64,000 nucleotides of DNA from JBAZUK01 sp041661445. Its GTDB lineage: Bacteria; Chlamydiota; Chlamydiia; Chlamydiales; SM23-39. Positions within the stretch are counted from its first letter, which is position 1. Every line of letters starts with the position of its first letter. The translations under genes were made by a program, and so were the position numbers. The notes below the pieces were generated by a model, which worked only from the letters and a program-made list of their open reading frames with translations, was not told where the DNA came from and did not search any database. Positions 8,681-18,161 of this stretch are shown here, one piece after another. Location of the stretch: positions 135,928 through 199,927 of the forward strand of contig JBAZUK010000003.1 in assembly GCA_041661445.1 (NCBI GenBank). The letters are read 5' to 3'.

Positions 8681-8813
8681 TTAATCGATAAAATTCCTTT
8701 AGAAAGCTCTAATTATCAATATTTTAAATATTTTTTTTCAAAAAATTATAATTTTAATATTATAAAATAAAGTTTTTATTATAATCAGCTTTAGATGCAT
8801 TTTAAGGTTTATT

Positions 8814-9131
8814 ATGAAAAAAACAAAAAAAACTAAAATTAAGACTAAAGAAAAACCAAAAAAAATCACAAAAAAAATCTTAAAGAAAGGCAAGTCGCCT
8901 AAAAAAACTCTAAAAAAGAAAAAAGCGCCTATTTGGGAACCAAAACTAAATCAGATGAAAGATAAGCTTGAGAAAACTTTAAAAAAGTTAAAAGATGATT
9001 TAGAAAAAAAAGTTTCTTTTGAAATAATTGAAAAAGATAACAATGAACTTTTATTGTTATTAGGTGAGTGCAATTATCTGGTTAGAGAGTTCCACGAACA
9101 TGCAACTTTAAAAGCTAATAAACTTAAATAA
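8814..9131 (+). CDS. Lysine-rich protein with helical C-terminal domain
   Basis: The first 40 of 105 residues are almost half lysine (repeated KKxxKK and KTK blocks), giving a tail like those of histone H1-like chlamydial proteins. Residues 42-105 form an ordinary helical domain (WEPKLNQMKDKLEKTLKKLKDDLEKK, then LLLLLGECNYLVREFHEH). The basic tail suggests nucleic-acid binding, perhaps nucleoid compaction. However, it does not show the Ala/Lys/Pro-type repeats of Hc1 or Hc2, so I do not name it a histone homologue. An AAGG site lies 7 bases before the ATG, and a strong terminator follows. Part of the lysine excess may reflect AT-rich DNA (AAA codons). Confidence 0.65.
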   Translation: MKKTKKTKIKTKEKPKKITKKILKKGKSPKKTLKKKKAPIWEPKLNQMKDKLEKTLKKLKDDLEKKVSFEIIEKDNNELLLLLGECNYLVREFHEHATLKANKLK

Positions 9132-9148
9132 TTTTTTTATTTAAATAT

Positions 9149-9188
9149 TATTAAAAAGTTTCAATGTTCTGATTGAAACTTTTTAATA
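9149..9188 (+). terminator. Strong intrinsic terminator
   Basis: Arms 9151-9165 (TTAAAAAGTTTCAAT) and 9172-9186 are exact reverse complements around a GTTCTG loop, and two more flanking pairs extend the stem to 17. The lysine-rich gene ends 18 bases earlier. Confidence 0.85.
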
Positions 9189-9526
9189 TTCTTTATCTTA
9201 TTCTTTTTTAGATGTGTATTTATATTTTTTATAAAATCAGAGAAAACTTCAAAGGTAATAAATCTAGAAAATAGGAATTCAACTGCTCCGTAGACTTAAA
9301 AAATCAATTTTGAGATCTACAGTTCTTAATTAATTTTAAGGATCATTCTTTTGAGATGATTCTGAATTTATTAAATTTAATAATAAATTACACAAATATT
9401 GAGTTCATCAGCTGTTTGCAGGATAAAAAATGATATGCCGAATATTTTTTTTGTTATTCTTAAAAAACCTTGCGAAGCTCTACAATTAAATTAATGAATG
9501 AGCTTCCTTCCAATGTAAACAGAGAT
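9189..9526. other. Intergenic stretch without a recognisable gene
   Basis: About 340 bases between the terminator of the lysine-rich gene and the stop of the convergent exoprotein gene. I see only frames under 25 codons without ribosome binding sites, and no convincing terminator for the minus-strand exoprotein. Confidence 0.4.
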
Positions 9527-12500
9527 TTAAAAAGGAAAAACATTTCCTCTATTTTCAGCGCTGAAGAATTTTTCATCTTTATATAGAACTTCACCGGGAT
9601 CCCTATTAAAATAAAGTCTATATTTATTAAAATCCGCAAAACGTTTTAAGTTATATTCAAGGATCAGATCTGTAAAATGCAATGCCAGTATCACATTGTC
9701 CAGAATCTTAGTAGGGAAAATAACAAGCTGAATATTGAAAACTCCTCCTAAAACATTAGTAGCAATGTTATTGGCTAGATCAACAAAAACTTCAGATGTG
9801 TAATTTGAATAATCTAATATGTTGATAGGAGTTGGAGAGTTGCCTCCATCTATAAGGCCGGTTAATCCCTTATTATTGCTTAAAACAAATCTATCCCCCT
9901 GCGTGCCTCCGACTAAACTTGGAATGTTTACAAATGATAAGCTCCCGCTAATATTTCCCTGGTTCAGATCCGTAATATTCCAAATGGTATCAACATTCGG
10001 ACCATAAATAGTATCTAATATGTTTGTACCGTTAATTGTTCCTTTTTGAGGAACTGTCGTAATAATATGGTAAGCATTATTGGAAGTTCCTCCATTGATA
10101 AAAAGGTTCCCTGTTGTCAAAGAAACATTTTTATACAGATTTAATATTCCGCTAGAAGTTTGACCTATGTTTAAAGCAATATTGTCAGCTCCAGAATTTC
10201 CCGAGGTCAAATCGGCATTCAGATCAATATTATTCCCTCTTATTGTGACAGGAAAATTATTAAATGAATAACTTTCGCTACCTGTTCCAATAACAATCGA
10301 ATGGCTGCCAGATAAATTTCCAATAAAAACATCGGAAAAGCCGCTATTAATTGAATTTAAATCCGTAGAAAGCAATCTAAAATTCGCTGATAGAGGATTT
10401 AATAAATCAATTGGATCGCTAGTATTTATTGGCTCAATGATTAAATTGCCACTGCCTGAAACGGCCCCTGATAATTTAATGAAGTTGGCTTTTAACAATA
10501 TATCGCCGGTATCTGAACCTCCCCCGATAACAGCCCCAGCATTCAAATCAATCCCCGGGAATGAATTATCAAAACCTATCCCTTTAATTGAAATATCGGC
10601 CGAACCTGTGCTTAATATTCCAGAACCAGATAACATATTAAGTCCGCGATAGTTTGTTACCCCTGTTCCAGTTGCATTGATTGTTATTTGCCCTGAAACA
10701 GAAGATACTTTTGCCAGACTATGAAAAATAATTCCATCGCTTCCAGATGAGCCGCCAGTTGCGGTAATTTCAATTGTTCCAGTACCCAAAGATTGTATCT
10801 CGTTGCTGGCTGCCTGAACTCTGTTAAATTCTATACCGGGACCGCCATTCGCTCCTCCTGTTGCAATTATAACAATATTACCTGTTCCCAAAGATTGTAT
10901 AGGAACTCCGGCTGTAATTCCCCCAAAATTATCCATTTCCAAACCCGGACTTGCATTTCCTCCATTTGCCGTAATAGTCAAATTTCCATCAACAACATGA
11001 AAATCTTCTAATATGCTATCAACGGAATAAATAAAAACTCCGGGACTAAAAATACTTGCATCTGTTGAACCTGTACCTGTAATTTGAATACCTGCGTCAT
11101 TGTTTGCAAATATATTGTAATCTTCAATTAAGACCCCATCATTTTGATCAGAACTTCCTTTTCCAATACCATTAATAACAATTTGACCGGAATTAGCCGA
11201 GATTTCATGAACAGCGTTATCATCAGCGAAATTCACACCTCTATTACCTGTAGTGCCATCACCGGCTGTCCCAGTAATTGATATTGATATATCGCCATTA
11301 TTTTTTGTGTTAGAGGTAAGTTTAATATTTGTATTGTCTGCAAAAACTCCAACATTAAATTGTCCCGCAGCGCTACCTCCTCCATTGCCGAATAATACTA
11401 TTTTACCTTGAGTTGTATTAATGTTACTGTCCTCTATGTTAATTCCATTATTATTTGAAAGCGCACTAAGACTAGCGCCACCTATTCCTGTGATATTGAT
11501 TTTTCCTCTTGTTACATTCGTTGGAAAAGTCTGTATTGTAGAATTTGATATTTTAACTCCGTGATTAAAATCGCTGTTTCCGCCTGTTCCATGTAAAATT
11601 ATGTCACCGTCAACAGATTGCAATGTAATTGGAGATGCAAAAATACCTTGCAGATCAATTCCGCTATAATCACCATTTTTACTATCACCGCTTGTAAAAT
11701 TTATCGCAGTAAAAGAACTGCCGGATGCTGTAGAATCAATAGTAACCGCATCATTAATTATAATCTCCCTATCTGCTGTGATGGTTAAAGTATTTGGAGT
11801 TGACCAATTAATATTAGATCCGCTCTGAATTGTTATAGTGCCTACTCCTCCAGCACCAGCTGCAGTCTGTATCACAACATTTGTAGAAGATAAAGCTGTG
11901 TTAATATTTACATAATCCAAGCTTGCCGAAGGTGTCACAGGATCATAAGTACCCGGAGGAGTTGTTGGAAAACTCGGAATGCTTGTTCCACCGAAGGCTC
12001 CTATAGTGATATCTGACGGATCTAAAAGTAAAGTTCCCGTTTTTCCATTTGCTAGAGTGTTAACAAAACCATTAAATCTTAAATTATTATTCTTTGAGGA
12101 GATTTCAACAAACCCGCCATCTCCAGATATAACCCCACCTTTAGCATCTATATTTCCAAAAAAACTTGTATCTTCATCAGACCATAAAATTACCTTTCCG
12201 CCATTTCCTGCGATCTTTGATGATGCATCGATAAACGCATCATTTTCTACATAAACATATTTTGCATTCTGAATGTTTTCATTCTTACCCTGATAATCTC
12301 CACCAATCAGCACAATCCCGCCATCTTTTTCAGAGCTGACATCTATGATTGCATTTTCTTTAACATGAACATATTCGGCTAAAAGATTAATTTCTCCGCC
12401 TTTATCTAGAGATAATGCTTTTAAATTTCCATTAACCTCGATCTTACCGCTATCTGAAGCTAAGATTATCCTGCCATTTTTATTTTCTATGCCTGTTGCA

Positions 12501-13201
12501 TTTATGACACCATTTTGATTAATGGCAAGAGAGAATATATTATCACTTGCTGCCTTAAGCTCTATCTGAGCTGCATTAATAACTCCATTATTTGTTATCG
12601 ACCCCAAGGTGTTTTTTCTGACAACAAAATCTTCATTTCCTTTTTCGTATAACAAAACATCCATAGCTCCCGCTATTCCTATAGTTTTAGAATCCAAAGA
12701 ACCATTATTTTCAACTTCTCTTGATATCAAATAGATTTCTTTTGTAGCTTTTATTCTGCCCAAGTTTTGGATTTTACAAGAAGATTCTCCATTGAAATTT
12801 ATGTCATGCCCATCTAAAAACTCATTATCTAATACATTTAATGTTGAAGCTATAAAACTCATGGCGCTTATCTGCCCGTCTTTTCCGATAAAAATTCCAT
12901 TTTGATTAATGAGATAGATTTTTCCATTAGCTTCCAGGTTTCCATAAATTAATGATGGATTGTTAGTTACCACCCTATTTAGAATTACCGCGCTCTCGGA
13001 GGGCTGCATAAATTTGGTTGTTTCATTTTTTTCAATTGAGAAATTCTGCCAGTTTACTATGGCTTTATCGCTTAACTGATTAACTAATAAATTATTGTCT
13101 GCTGATATTATTGATACATCTCCGCTAACAACATCTCCTCCCTGAGGATTGGCAAATGCATTAGAAAAGTATAAAAAAAATATTAGAAATTTATTTTTCA
13201 T
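9527..13201 (-). CDS. Filamentous-haemagglutinin-type secreted protein (TpsA family)
   Basis: This 1,224-residue protein begins with a signal peptide (MKNKFLIFFLYFSNAFA) and a two-partner-secretion (TPS) domain of about 250 residues. The usual signatures are present: NWQNFSIEKNETTKFMQPS, AVILNRVVTNNPS, IYGNLEANGKIYLINQNGIFIG and SFIASTLNVLD. TPS domains direct export through an outer-membrane TpsB pore. The rest is a Gly/Asn/Ser/Thr-rich beta-helix-like region, with LLLDPSDITIG at its start and repeats of the type ITATGGSSGSDGI. The C-terminal 60 residues are different: charged and aromatic (RFADFNKYRLYFNRDPGEVLY). AAGGA lies 7 bases before the ATG. No TpsB gene is adjacent, so it probably uses the transporter at 39.4-41.0 kb or one elsewhere. 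Likely an adhesin or surface protein. Confidence 0.88.
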   Translation of the reverse strand: MKNKFLIFFLYFSNAFANPQGGDVVSGDVSIISADNNLLVNQLSDKAIVNWQNFSIEKNETTKFMQPSESAVILNRVVTNNPSLIYGNLEANGKIYLINQNGIFIGKDGQISAMSFIASTLNVLDNEFLDGHDINFNGESSCKIQNLGRIKATKEIYLISREVENNGSLDSKTIGIAGAMDVLLYEKGNEDFVVRKNTLGSITNNGVINAAQIELKAASDNIFSLAINQNGVINATGIENKNGRIILASDSGKIEVNGNLKALSLDKGGEINLLAEYVHVKENAIIDVSSEKDGGIVLIGGDYQGKNENIQNAKYVYVENDAFIDASSKIAGNGGKVILWSDEDTSFFGNIDAKGGVISGDGGFVEISSKNNNLRFNGFVNTLANGKTGTLLLDPSDITIGAFGGTSIPSFPTTPPGTYDPVTPSASLDYVNINTALSSTNVVIQTAAGAGGVGTITIQSGSNINWSTPNTLTITADREIIINDAVTIDSTASGSSFTAINFTSGDSKNGDYSGIDLQGIFASPITLQSVDGDIILHGTGGNSDFNHGVKISNSTIQTFPTNVTRGKINITGIGGASLSALSNNNGINIEDSNINTTQGKIVLFGNGGGSAAGQFNVGVFADNTNIKLTSNTKNNGDISISITGTAGDGTTGNRGVNFADDNAVHEISANSGQIVINGIGKGSSDQNDGVLIEDYNIFANNDAGIQITGTGSTDASIFSPGVFIYSVDSILEDFHVVDGNLTITANGGNASPGLEMDNFGGITAGVPIQSLGTGNIVIIATGGANGGPGIEFNRVQAASNEIQSLGTGTIEITATGGSSGSDGIIFHSLAKVSSVSGQITINATGTGVTNYRGLNMLSGSGILSTGSADISIKGIGFDNSFPGIDLNAGAVIGGGSDTGDILLKANFIKLSGAVSGSGNLIIEPINTSDPIDLLNPLSANFRLLSTDLNSINSGFSDVFIGNLSGSHSIVIGTGSESYSFNNFPVTIRGNNIDLNADLTSGNSGADNIALNIGQTSSGILNLYKNVSLTTGNLFINGGTSNNAYHIITTVPQKGTINGTNILDTIYGPNVDTIWNITDLNQGNISGSLSFVNIPSLVGGTQGDRFVLSNNKGLTGLIDGGNSPTPINILDYSNYTSEVFVDLANNIATNVLGGVFNIQLVIFPTKILDNVILALHFTDLILEYNLKRFADFNKYRLYFNRDPGEVLYKDEKFFSAENRGNVFPF

Positions 13202-13505
13202 AGAGGATTCCTTTCAAATTATATTAAAATAAAAAATTATTAATATGTCTAACATTTTCTTATGCATCCTCATTTTTCAAACTAAAGCATTAATTATCAT
13301 TTTTAATAGAAAAATTAATTGCAATTTCGTTTAAAATTTACCATCAGACATTACTTAAATATTTACTGTATAGACAAAAGACTTTTTTATGTTTTTTTGC
13401 ATGTTTTTTTTCAAAGCATAAAAAAATCCTCTGAGGTATGATAGGTTATTGATAAAAAAAATCTGTTAAACTTAATAATCATGATTATTCAAGATAGGAT
13501 GCAAC
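13202..13505. promoter_or_regulatory. Divergent control region with a 16-base palindrome
   Basis: This region separates the minus-strand exoprotein from the plus-strand M16 protease and should hold both promoters. A perfect palindrome, AATAATCATGATTATT, occupies 13474-13489, just before the AGGA ribosome binding site of the protease gene. TTGATA at 13449-13454 is a candidate -35, and the palindrome would overlap its -10 region, as an operator would. No regulator is encoded nearby. Confidence 0.4.
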
Positions 13506-16433
13506 ATGTCGCTTATAGGAAAAAAATACAATAATTTTATTGTTACAAAACAAACAAAGATTGAAGAGATAAAAGTTGAGCTCATTGAACTTAAGCATAT
13601 CATTTTAGGCTGCGATGTAATAAAAATAAAAAATGATGATGATGAAAATCTGTTTTCTTTATCATTTAAGACCTATCCTCATGATTCAACAGGGTCTGCC
13701 CATGTTTTAGAACATATAGTCCTTTGCGGGTCTAAAAAATTCCCAGTAAAAGATCCTTTTTTTTCTATGCTGAAAAGAAGCCTCGCAACTTTTATGAATG
13801 CAATGACAGGATCTGATTTTACATGCTATCCTGCTTCTAGTTTGGTAGAAAAGGATTTTTATAATTTATTAGATGTTTACATCGATGCTGTTTTCCACCC
13901 GACATTAAGTGAAATGTCTTTTTTGCAGGAAGGCCACAGGTTTGAATTTTCAAATCCTACTGATGGCAGCTCGGATTTATTGATCAAAGGCATTGTTTAT
14001 AATGAAATGAAAGGATCAATGGCAAATCCTGATAATATTTTGCATCAGAAGATTTTCCAGCATCTAACACCCGATCTTCCTTATTGTTATAATTCCGGAG
14101 GAGATCCGAAAAAAATCATCGAACTCACTTACGAAAATCTCAAGAAATTCCATGAAAAATTTTATCACCCCTCTAGATGTCTGTTTTTCTTATACGGCAA
14201 CCTGGACCTTGAGAAACAACTCAATTTTATTGAAGAAAAAGCTTTAAAAAACATATCAAAGCAGCCGCCTATTCCAAATATAGTTAAACAAAAACGTTTT
14301 TCTAATCCTAAAACAATTGTAGATACCTACCCAATACCGGAAAATGAAACACCGAAGGACAAATCCATCATTTCTTTTGGATTTTTAACCTGTTCAATTG
14401 AAAATCAGCTCGATATTCATGCCCTGTCGATTTTAGATAATATTTTAATGGGAACCGATGGTTCTTATTTAAAACTGGCCTTACTGCAATCCAATCTTTG
14501 TCAGGAAGCAGATAGCTACTTTGATACAGATCTCAGCGAAGCTCCTTATATAATAGTCTGCAAAGGCTGCGATCCTAAAAATCAAGAAGCTATATTTAAT
14601 ATTATTACAGAAACGTTAAACAGATTAGTTAAAGAACAAATTCCTAAAAAAATTATTGATGCCGCACTGCACCAATTAGAGTTTTCAAGAAAAGAAATCT
14701 CTCATGATTTCGGTCCATATGGATTAGTACTATTCTTTAAAGCCGCACTGGCCAAACAACATGGAATTGATGCTGAAAGCACCCTGCTGATCCATTCATT
14801 ATTTAATACACTGAAGAAAAATTTGGATGATCCAACTTTTATTCCAAATCTGATCTCTAAATATTTTTTAGATAATTCCCATTATATCAAGCTGACCTTG
14901 AAAGCCGATAATGAATTATTTGCAAAAGAGATGAAAGAAGAACAAAAACAAATACAGGATATTCAAAAAAATTTAACTCCATCTGAAATTGAAAAAATTC
15001 TTTCCGATACTGAAAAATTAAGTTTTTATCAAAAAGAGCTGGAAAGCTCATCGCTTGAATGTTTGCCAAAAATCGAAATAAATGATGTCCCTAAAAAAAA
15101 TAAAAATTTTCTGTTAAATATTGAAAATGAAAAAAACTTTAAATTTTTCCATCATGATAATTTTACAAATGAAATATTGTATGCAGATTTATTATTCGAT
15201 TTTCCAAAACTTGATTTTGAAGATATAATTTTACTTCCGCTGTTCTCTTCACTACTTACAGAAGTTGGAGCGGGAAAAAGAAATTACATCCAAAACCTTG
15301 AATACATAGAAGAATATACAGGAGGAATCGACTCATATTTATCTATCCATATCGATGCCAATGATTTCAATAAATTTACTCCATCGATTGCAATAAAATC
15401 AAAAGCATTATATAGAAACTCCGATAAAATGTTTGCCTTGATAAAAGATGTTATTACAGACCCGATTTTCACTGACTCAAAAAGAATAAAAGAGCTTCTT
15501 ATGCAGCAATATTCCTATCTTGAAAGCTCTCGTGTAAAAAACTCAATGAAATATGCCATTTCGTTGTCTCAAAGCAATTTCACAAAAGCCGCTTTTTTAT
15601 TATCTGCCTGGCATGGTATTGATTATTATAACCGATTGAAAGAAATTATTAATAATATCGATGCAAAAATCTTAAGTTTAATCGATAAATTAAATTCCCT
15701 AAAATCAAAAGTTCTTTGCATAAATAATGCCCATTTAGTGCTCTCTTGTTGTGATAAAATGTATTCAGAAATTCATAAAAATAATTTTTACGGTTTACTA
15801 GATATCAACTTTAAGAAATCAAGTCCTTTTGAGATAGATTTTAATATAGATGCAAAAGCGTCCCATGTAAATATAATACCATCTCCTGTTGCTTTTACTG
15901 CGACTTCTTATAAAACAATAGGTTTTATGAATGAAGATTCGGCCTCTCTTTTAATCGCATCTCAGATTTTTGAAAACGTAACATTGCATAAAAAAATAAG
16001 AGAACAAGGCGGAGCTTACGGCTCTTCAGCTAATTATTCCCCTACATCGGGAATTTTTACATTCTCAAGTTTTCGCGACCCTCATATCAAATCGAGCTTA
16101 GATGCTTTCAAAGAATCTGTATCTGAGATTGCAAATGGTAATTTTTCACAAGAGAATATCAATGAGGCAAAACTTGGAATTATTCAGCAGAATGACACGC
16201 CTATTTCTCCAGGATCCAAAGCTATTGCCGCCTATACCTGGCTAAGAGCAAATAAAACAGATAAAATCAGACAGAAATTTAGAGAAAAAATTTTAAGTAC
16301 TACGAAAGAAGGGATTATTAAAGCAGTAAAAGCTCATTTACTATCTCAAATTGATGACAATGTAACTATCTCATTTTGTGGAAAAGAGCTTCTGGAAAAA
16401 GAAAAGATCAATTTAAAAAATTTCTCTAAATAA
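13506..16433 (+). CDS. M16C zinc metalloprotease, PreP/insulinase-like
   Basis: This 975-residue protease has the inverted zinc motif HxxEH at residues 66-70 (HVLEH, followed by IVLCGS). The distal glutamate ligand lies in GIVYNEMKGSMANPD, as in presequence protease (PreP). The conserved HDSTGSAHVLEH and FMNAMTGSDFTCYPASS blocks and the C-terminal half with REQGGAYGSSANYSP (substrate-binding R/Y region) show that both halves of the clamshell are intact. PreP enzymes degrade short unfolded peptides, so it probably clears signal peptides or fragments. There is no signal peptide. AGGA precedes the ATG by about 8 bases. It is followed by htrA, which is also the order I recall in Chlamydia genomes; together they suggest a proteolysis pair. 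Confidence 0.92.
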   Translation: MSLIGKKYNNFIVTKQTKIEEIKVELIELKHIILGCDVIKIKNDDDENLFSLSFKTYPHDSTGSAHVLEHIVLCGSKKFPVKDPFFSMLKRSLATFMNAMTGSDFTCYPASSLVEKDFYNLLDVYIDAVFHPTLSEMSFLQEGHRFEFSNPTDGSSDLLIKGIVYNEMKGSMANPDNILHQKIFQHLTPDLPYCYNSGGDPKKIIELTYENLKKFHEKFYHPSRCLFFLYGNLDLEKQLNFIEEKALKNISKQPPIPNIVKQKRFSNPKTIVDTYPIPENETPKDKSIISFGFLTCSIENQLDIHALSILDNILMGTDGSYLKLALLQSNLCQEADSYFDTDLSEAPYIIVCKGCDPKNQEAIFNIITETLNRLVKEQIPKKIIDAALHQLEFSRKEISHDFGPYGLVLFFKAALAKQHGIDAESTLLIHSLFNTLKKNLDDPTFIPNLISKYFLDNSHYIKLTLKADNELFAKEMKEEQKQIQDIQKNLTPSEIEKILSDTEKLSFYQKELESSSLECLPKIEINDVPKKNKNFLLNIENEKNFKFFHHDNFTNEILYADLLFDFPKLDFEDIILLPLFSSLLTEVGAGKRNYIQNLEYIEEYTGGIDSYLSIHIDANDFNKFTPSIAIKSKALYRNSDKMFALIKDVITDPIFTDSKRIKELLMQQYSYLESSRVKNSMKYAISLSQSNFTKAAFLLSAWHGIDYYNRLKEIINNIDAKILSLIDKLNSLKSKVLCINNAHLVLSCCDKMYSEIHKNNFYGLLDINFKKSSPFEIDFNIDAKASHVNIIPSPVAFTATSYKTIGFMNEDSASLLIASQIFENVTLHKKIREQGGAYGSSANYSPTSGIFTFSSFRDPHIKSSLDAFKESVSEIANGNFSQENINEAKLGIIQQNDTPISPGSKAIAAYTWLRANKTDKIRQKFREKILSTTKEGIIKAVKAHLLSQIDDNVTISFCGKELLEKEKINLKNFSK

Positions 16434-16535
16434 TTAATTATTTTTGAGGTTTTATTTGTTTTAATTAAATAAAAAGAATTAATTAGGCAATGGTTTTTAG
16501 TTAAAAAAAATATATTATTCTTAATTAAAACTTGC

Positions 16536-16564
16536 TTGAGAATTTCTTTTAAAATTTATATAAT
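16536..16564 (+). promoter_or_regulatory. Promoter of htrA
   Basis: TTGAGA at 16536-16541 and TATAAT at 16559-16564 are 17 bases apart, near-consensus for the main sigma factor. It gives htrA its own promoter downstream of the M16 gene. A strong AAGGAG at 16588-16593 follows. Confidence 0.75.
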
Positions 16565-16599
16565 CCAGTTTAAATAAATGTTTATTTAAGGAGATCATC

Positions 16600-18021
16600 A
16601 TGAAACGAATCTTTATTTTATTTTTTGCAGCATTTCCATTATTCTTTTCTCAGATCATCGCTCAAGATCTAGATAAATCTTATCTTAAGCAGACGTCTAA
16701 AGCTTTTACCGAAGTTGGAAAAAAAGCTATTCCTGCAGTTGTTTTTATTAAAGTTACATACAATGGCGTATGTGAAGCTACAAACCCTAATGATTATTCT
16801 GATCCTTTTGAATATTTTCATGACGAATTTTTCAAAAGATTTTTCGGTTCTCCAAATGGAAAAGGGATTCAGGGACAGCCTCAATGCGCAGCAGGTTCCG
16901 GATGCATAGTATCAAAAGACGGCTATATTCTTACAAATAACCATATCGTAAAGGACGCAGATACAATAACAGTAACATTAAACGATGGTAAGGATTACAT
17001 TGCAAAGGTAATCGGGACCGATCCGAAAACCGATTTAGCAGTAATAAAAATTGATGCGGATAATTTACCATTTTTAACTTTTGCAGATTCTGACAAATTA
17101 GATATCGGGGAATGGGTAATTGCCATAGGCTCTCCATTTCAATTGAAAGCTACACTAACTGTCGGAGTAGTATCGGCTAAAGGCAGACAGGACTTAAGAA
17201 TAACCGATCTGGAAGACTTCATCCAGACAGATGCAGCTATTAATCCGGGAAATTCCGGCGGGCCATTATTAGATTTAGACGGCAATATAGTTGGAATAAA
17301 TACTGCAATCGTATCTCAAACCGGAGGATATCTTGGAATTAGTTTCTCAATTCCTTCAAATATGGCAAAACATGTGATGGATCAAATTATAGAAAAAGGA
17401 TCTGTTGTCAGAGGTCATTTAGGAATTTATCTGCAAACTATTGATCAGGAAATGGCCGAAGCTTTAGATCTGAACTCTACTGATGCAGTTTTAGTGGCTG
17501 ATGTTACCAAAGACTCTCCTGCTGATAAAGCCGGCATAAAACAAGGTGATGTAATTTTATCTTATAACAACATTCCAATAAAAAATATGATCTCGTTCAG
17601 AAAGGAGATAGCCTTGATGAACCCTGGTGATAAAGTAAAGCTTCTGGTTTTGAGAAATGGAAATAAACAAAACATCGAAGTTAAATTAGGTCTTGCTCCT
17701 GAACCCCAAATGGCAATTAATAAATCAGTAGAACTTGGTCTGGAAGTATCCGAAGTAAAAGATCTATCTCCGGACATCATAAAAAAATGGCAATTTTCTT
17801 CTGATCTTGAAGGCGTTGTCATTACTTCAGTAAAATTCAATTCTATTGCAGAAAAAGCCGGATTAAAACCAGGCATGATCTTAATGCAGATCAATAACAA
17901 AAAAATAAGAAATTCAACTGACTTTAATGAAGCTATGAAAGAGATCGACAAGAAAAAACACATAGTTTTGTTAGTCAAATATCAGAATATAACCAGATTT
18001 GTAACCATAAAATTAAAATAA
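16600..18021 (+). CDS. htrA: HtrA/DegP serine protease with two PDZ domains
   Basis: This 473-residue periplasmic protease-chaperone degrades misfolded envelope proteins. It starts with a signal peptide (MKRIFILFFAAFPLFFSQIIAQ). The catalytic triad is complete: His115 in TNNHIV, Asp145 in TDLAVIK and Ser219 in NPGNSGGPL. A first PDZ domain spans about residues 270-370 (GHLGIYLQTI, SPADKAGIKQGDVIL) and a second about 380-473 (SIAEKAGLKPGMILMQINN). Chlamydial HtrA is known to work in the envelope and has been reported in the host cell, so a double role is possible. The gene has its own near-consensus promoter and ends in a strong terminator. Neighbours are the M16 protease before it and the Asp-box secreted protein after it. 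Length and motifs are normal. Confidence 0.96.
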   Translation: MKRIFILFFAAFPLFFSQIIAQDLDKSYLKQTSKAFTEVGKKAIPAVVFIKVTYNGVCEATNPNDYSDPFEYFHDEFFKRFFGSPNGKGIQGQPQCAAGSGCIVSKDGYILTNNHIVKDADTITVTLNDGKDYIAKVIGTDPKTDLAVIKIDADNLPFLTFADSDKLDIGEWVIAIGSPFQLKATLTVGVVSAKGRQDLRITDLEDFIQTDAAINPGNSGGPLLDLDGNIVGINTAIVSQTGGYLGISFSIPSNMAKHVMDQIIEKGSVVRGHLGIYLQTIDQEMAEALDLNSTDAVLVADVTKDSPADKAGIKQGDVILSYNNIPIKNMISFRKEIALMNPGDKVKLLVLRNGNKQNIEVKLGLAPEPQMAINKSVELGLEVSEVKDLSPDIIKKWQFSSDLEGVVITSVKFNSIAEKAGLKPGMILMQINNKKIRNSTDFNEAMKEIDKKKHIVLLVKYQNITRFVTIKLK

Positions 18022-18026
18022 ATTCA

Positions 18027-18064
18027 AAAAAGACTGGAGGTTTCATAAGACCTCCAGTCTTTTT
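18027..18064 (+). terminator. Intrinsic terminator of htrA
   Basis: Arms 18027-18041 and 18050-18064 pair over 15 bases with a GC-rich centre (GACTGGAGGT), an 8-base loop and a following T tract. A textbook rho-independent terminator 5 bases after the htrA stop. Confidence 0.92.
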
Positions 18065-18161
18065 GTTTCATTATCTATAATATCTATCTTGATACATTCT
18101 TTTAATTTGCTCTTTTACTTTTCATGAAATAAAATTTTTAAAATTTATTAAGAGAAATATT

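Noticed and set aside
8814..9131. Naming the lysine-rich protein as histone-like Hc1/Hc2
   Set aside because: The composition is similar, but the Ala/Lys/Pro pentapeptide repeats are absent and AT-rich DNA biases towards Lys codons.
9819..12254. Plus-strand frames opposite the 1,224-residue exoprotein gene
   Set aside because: Same cause: antisense of repetitive coding sequence, without start signals or recognisable protein features.
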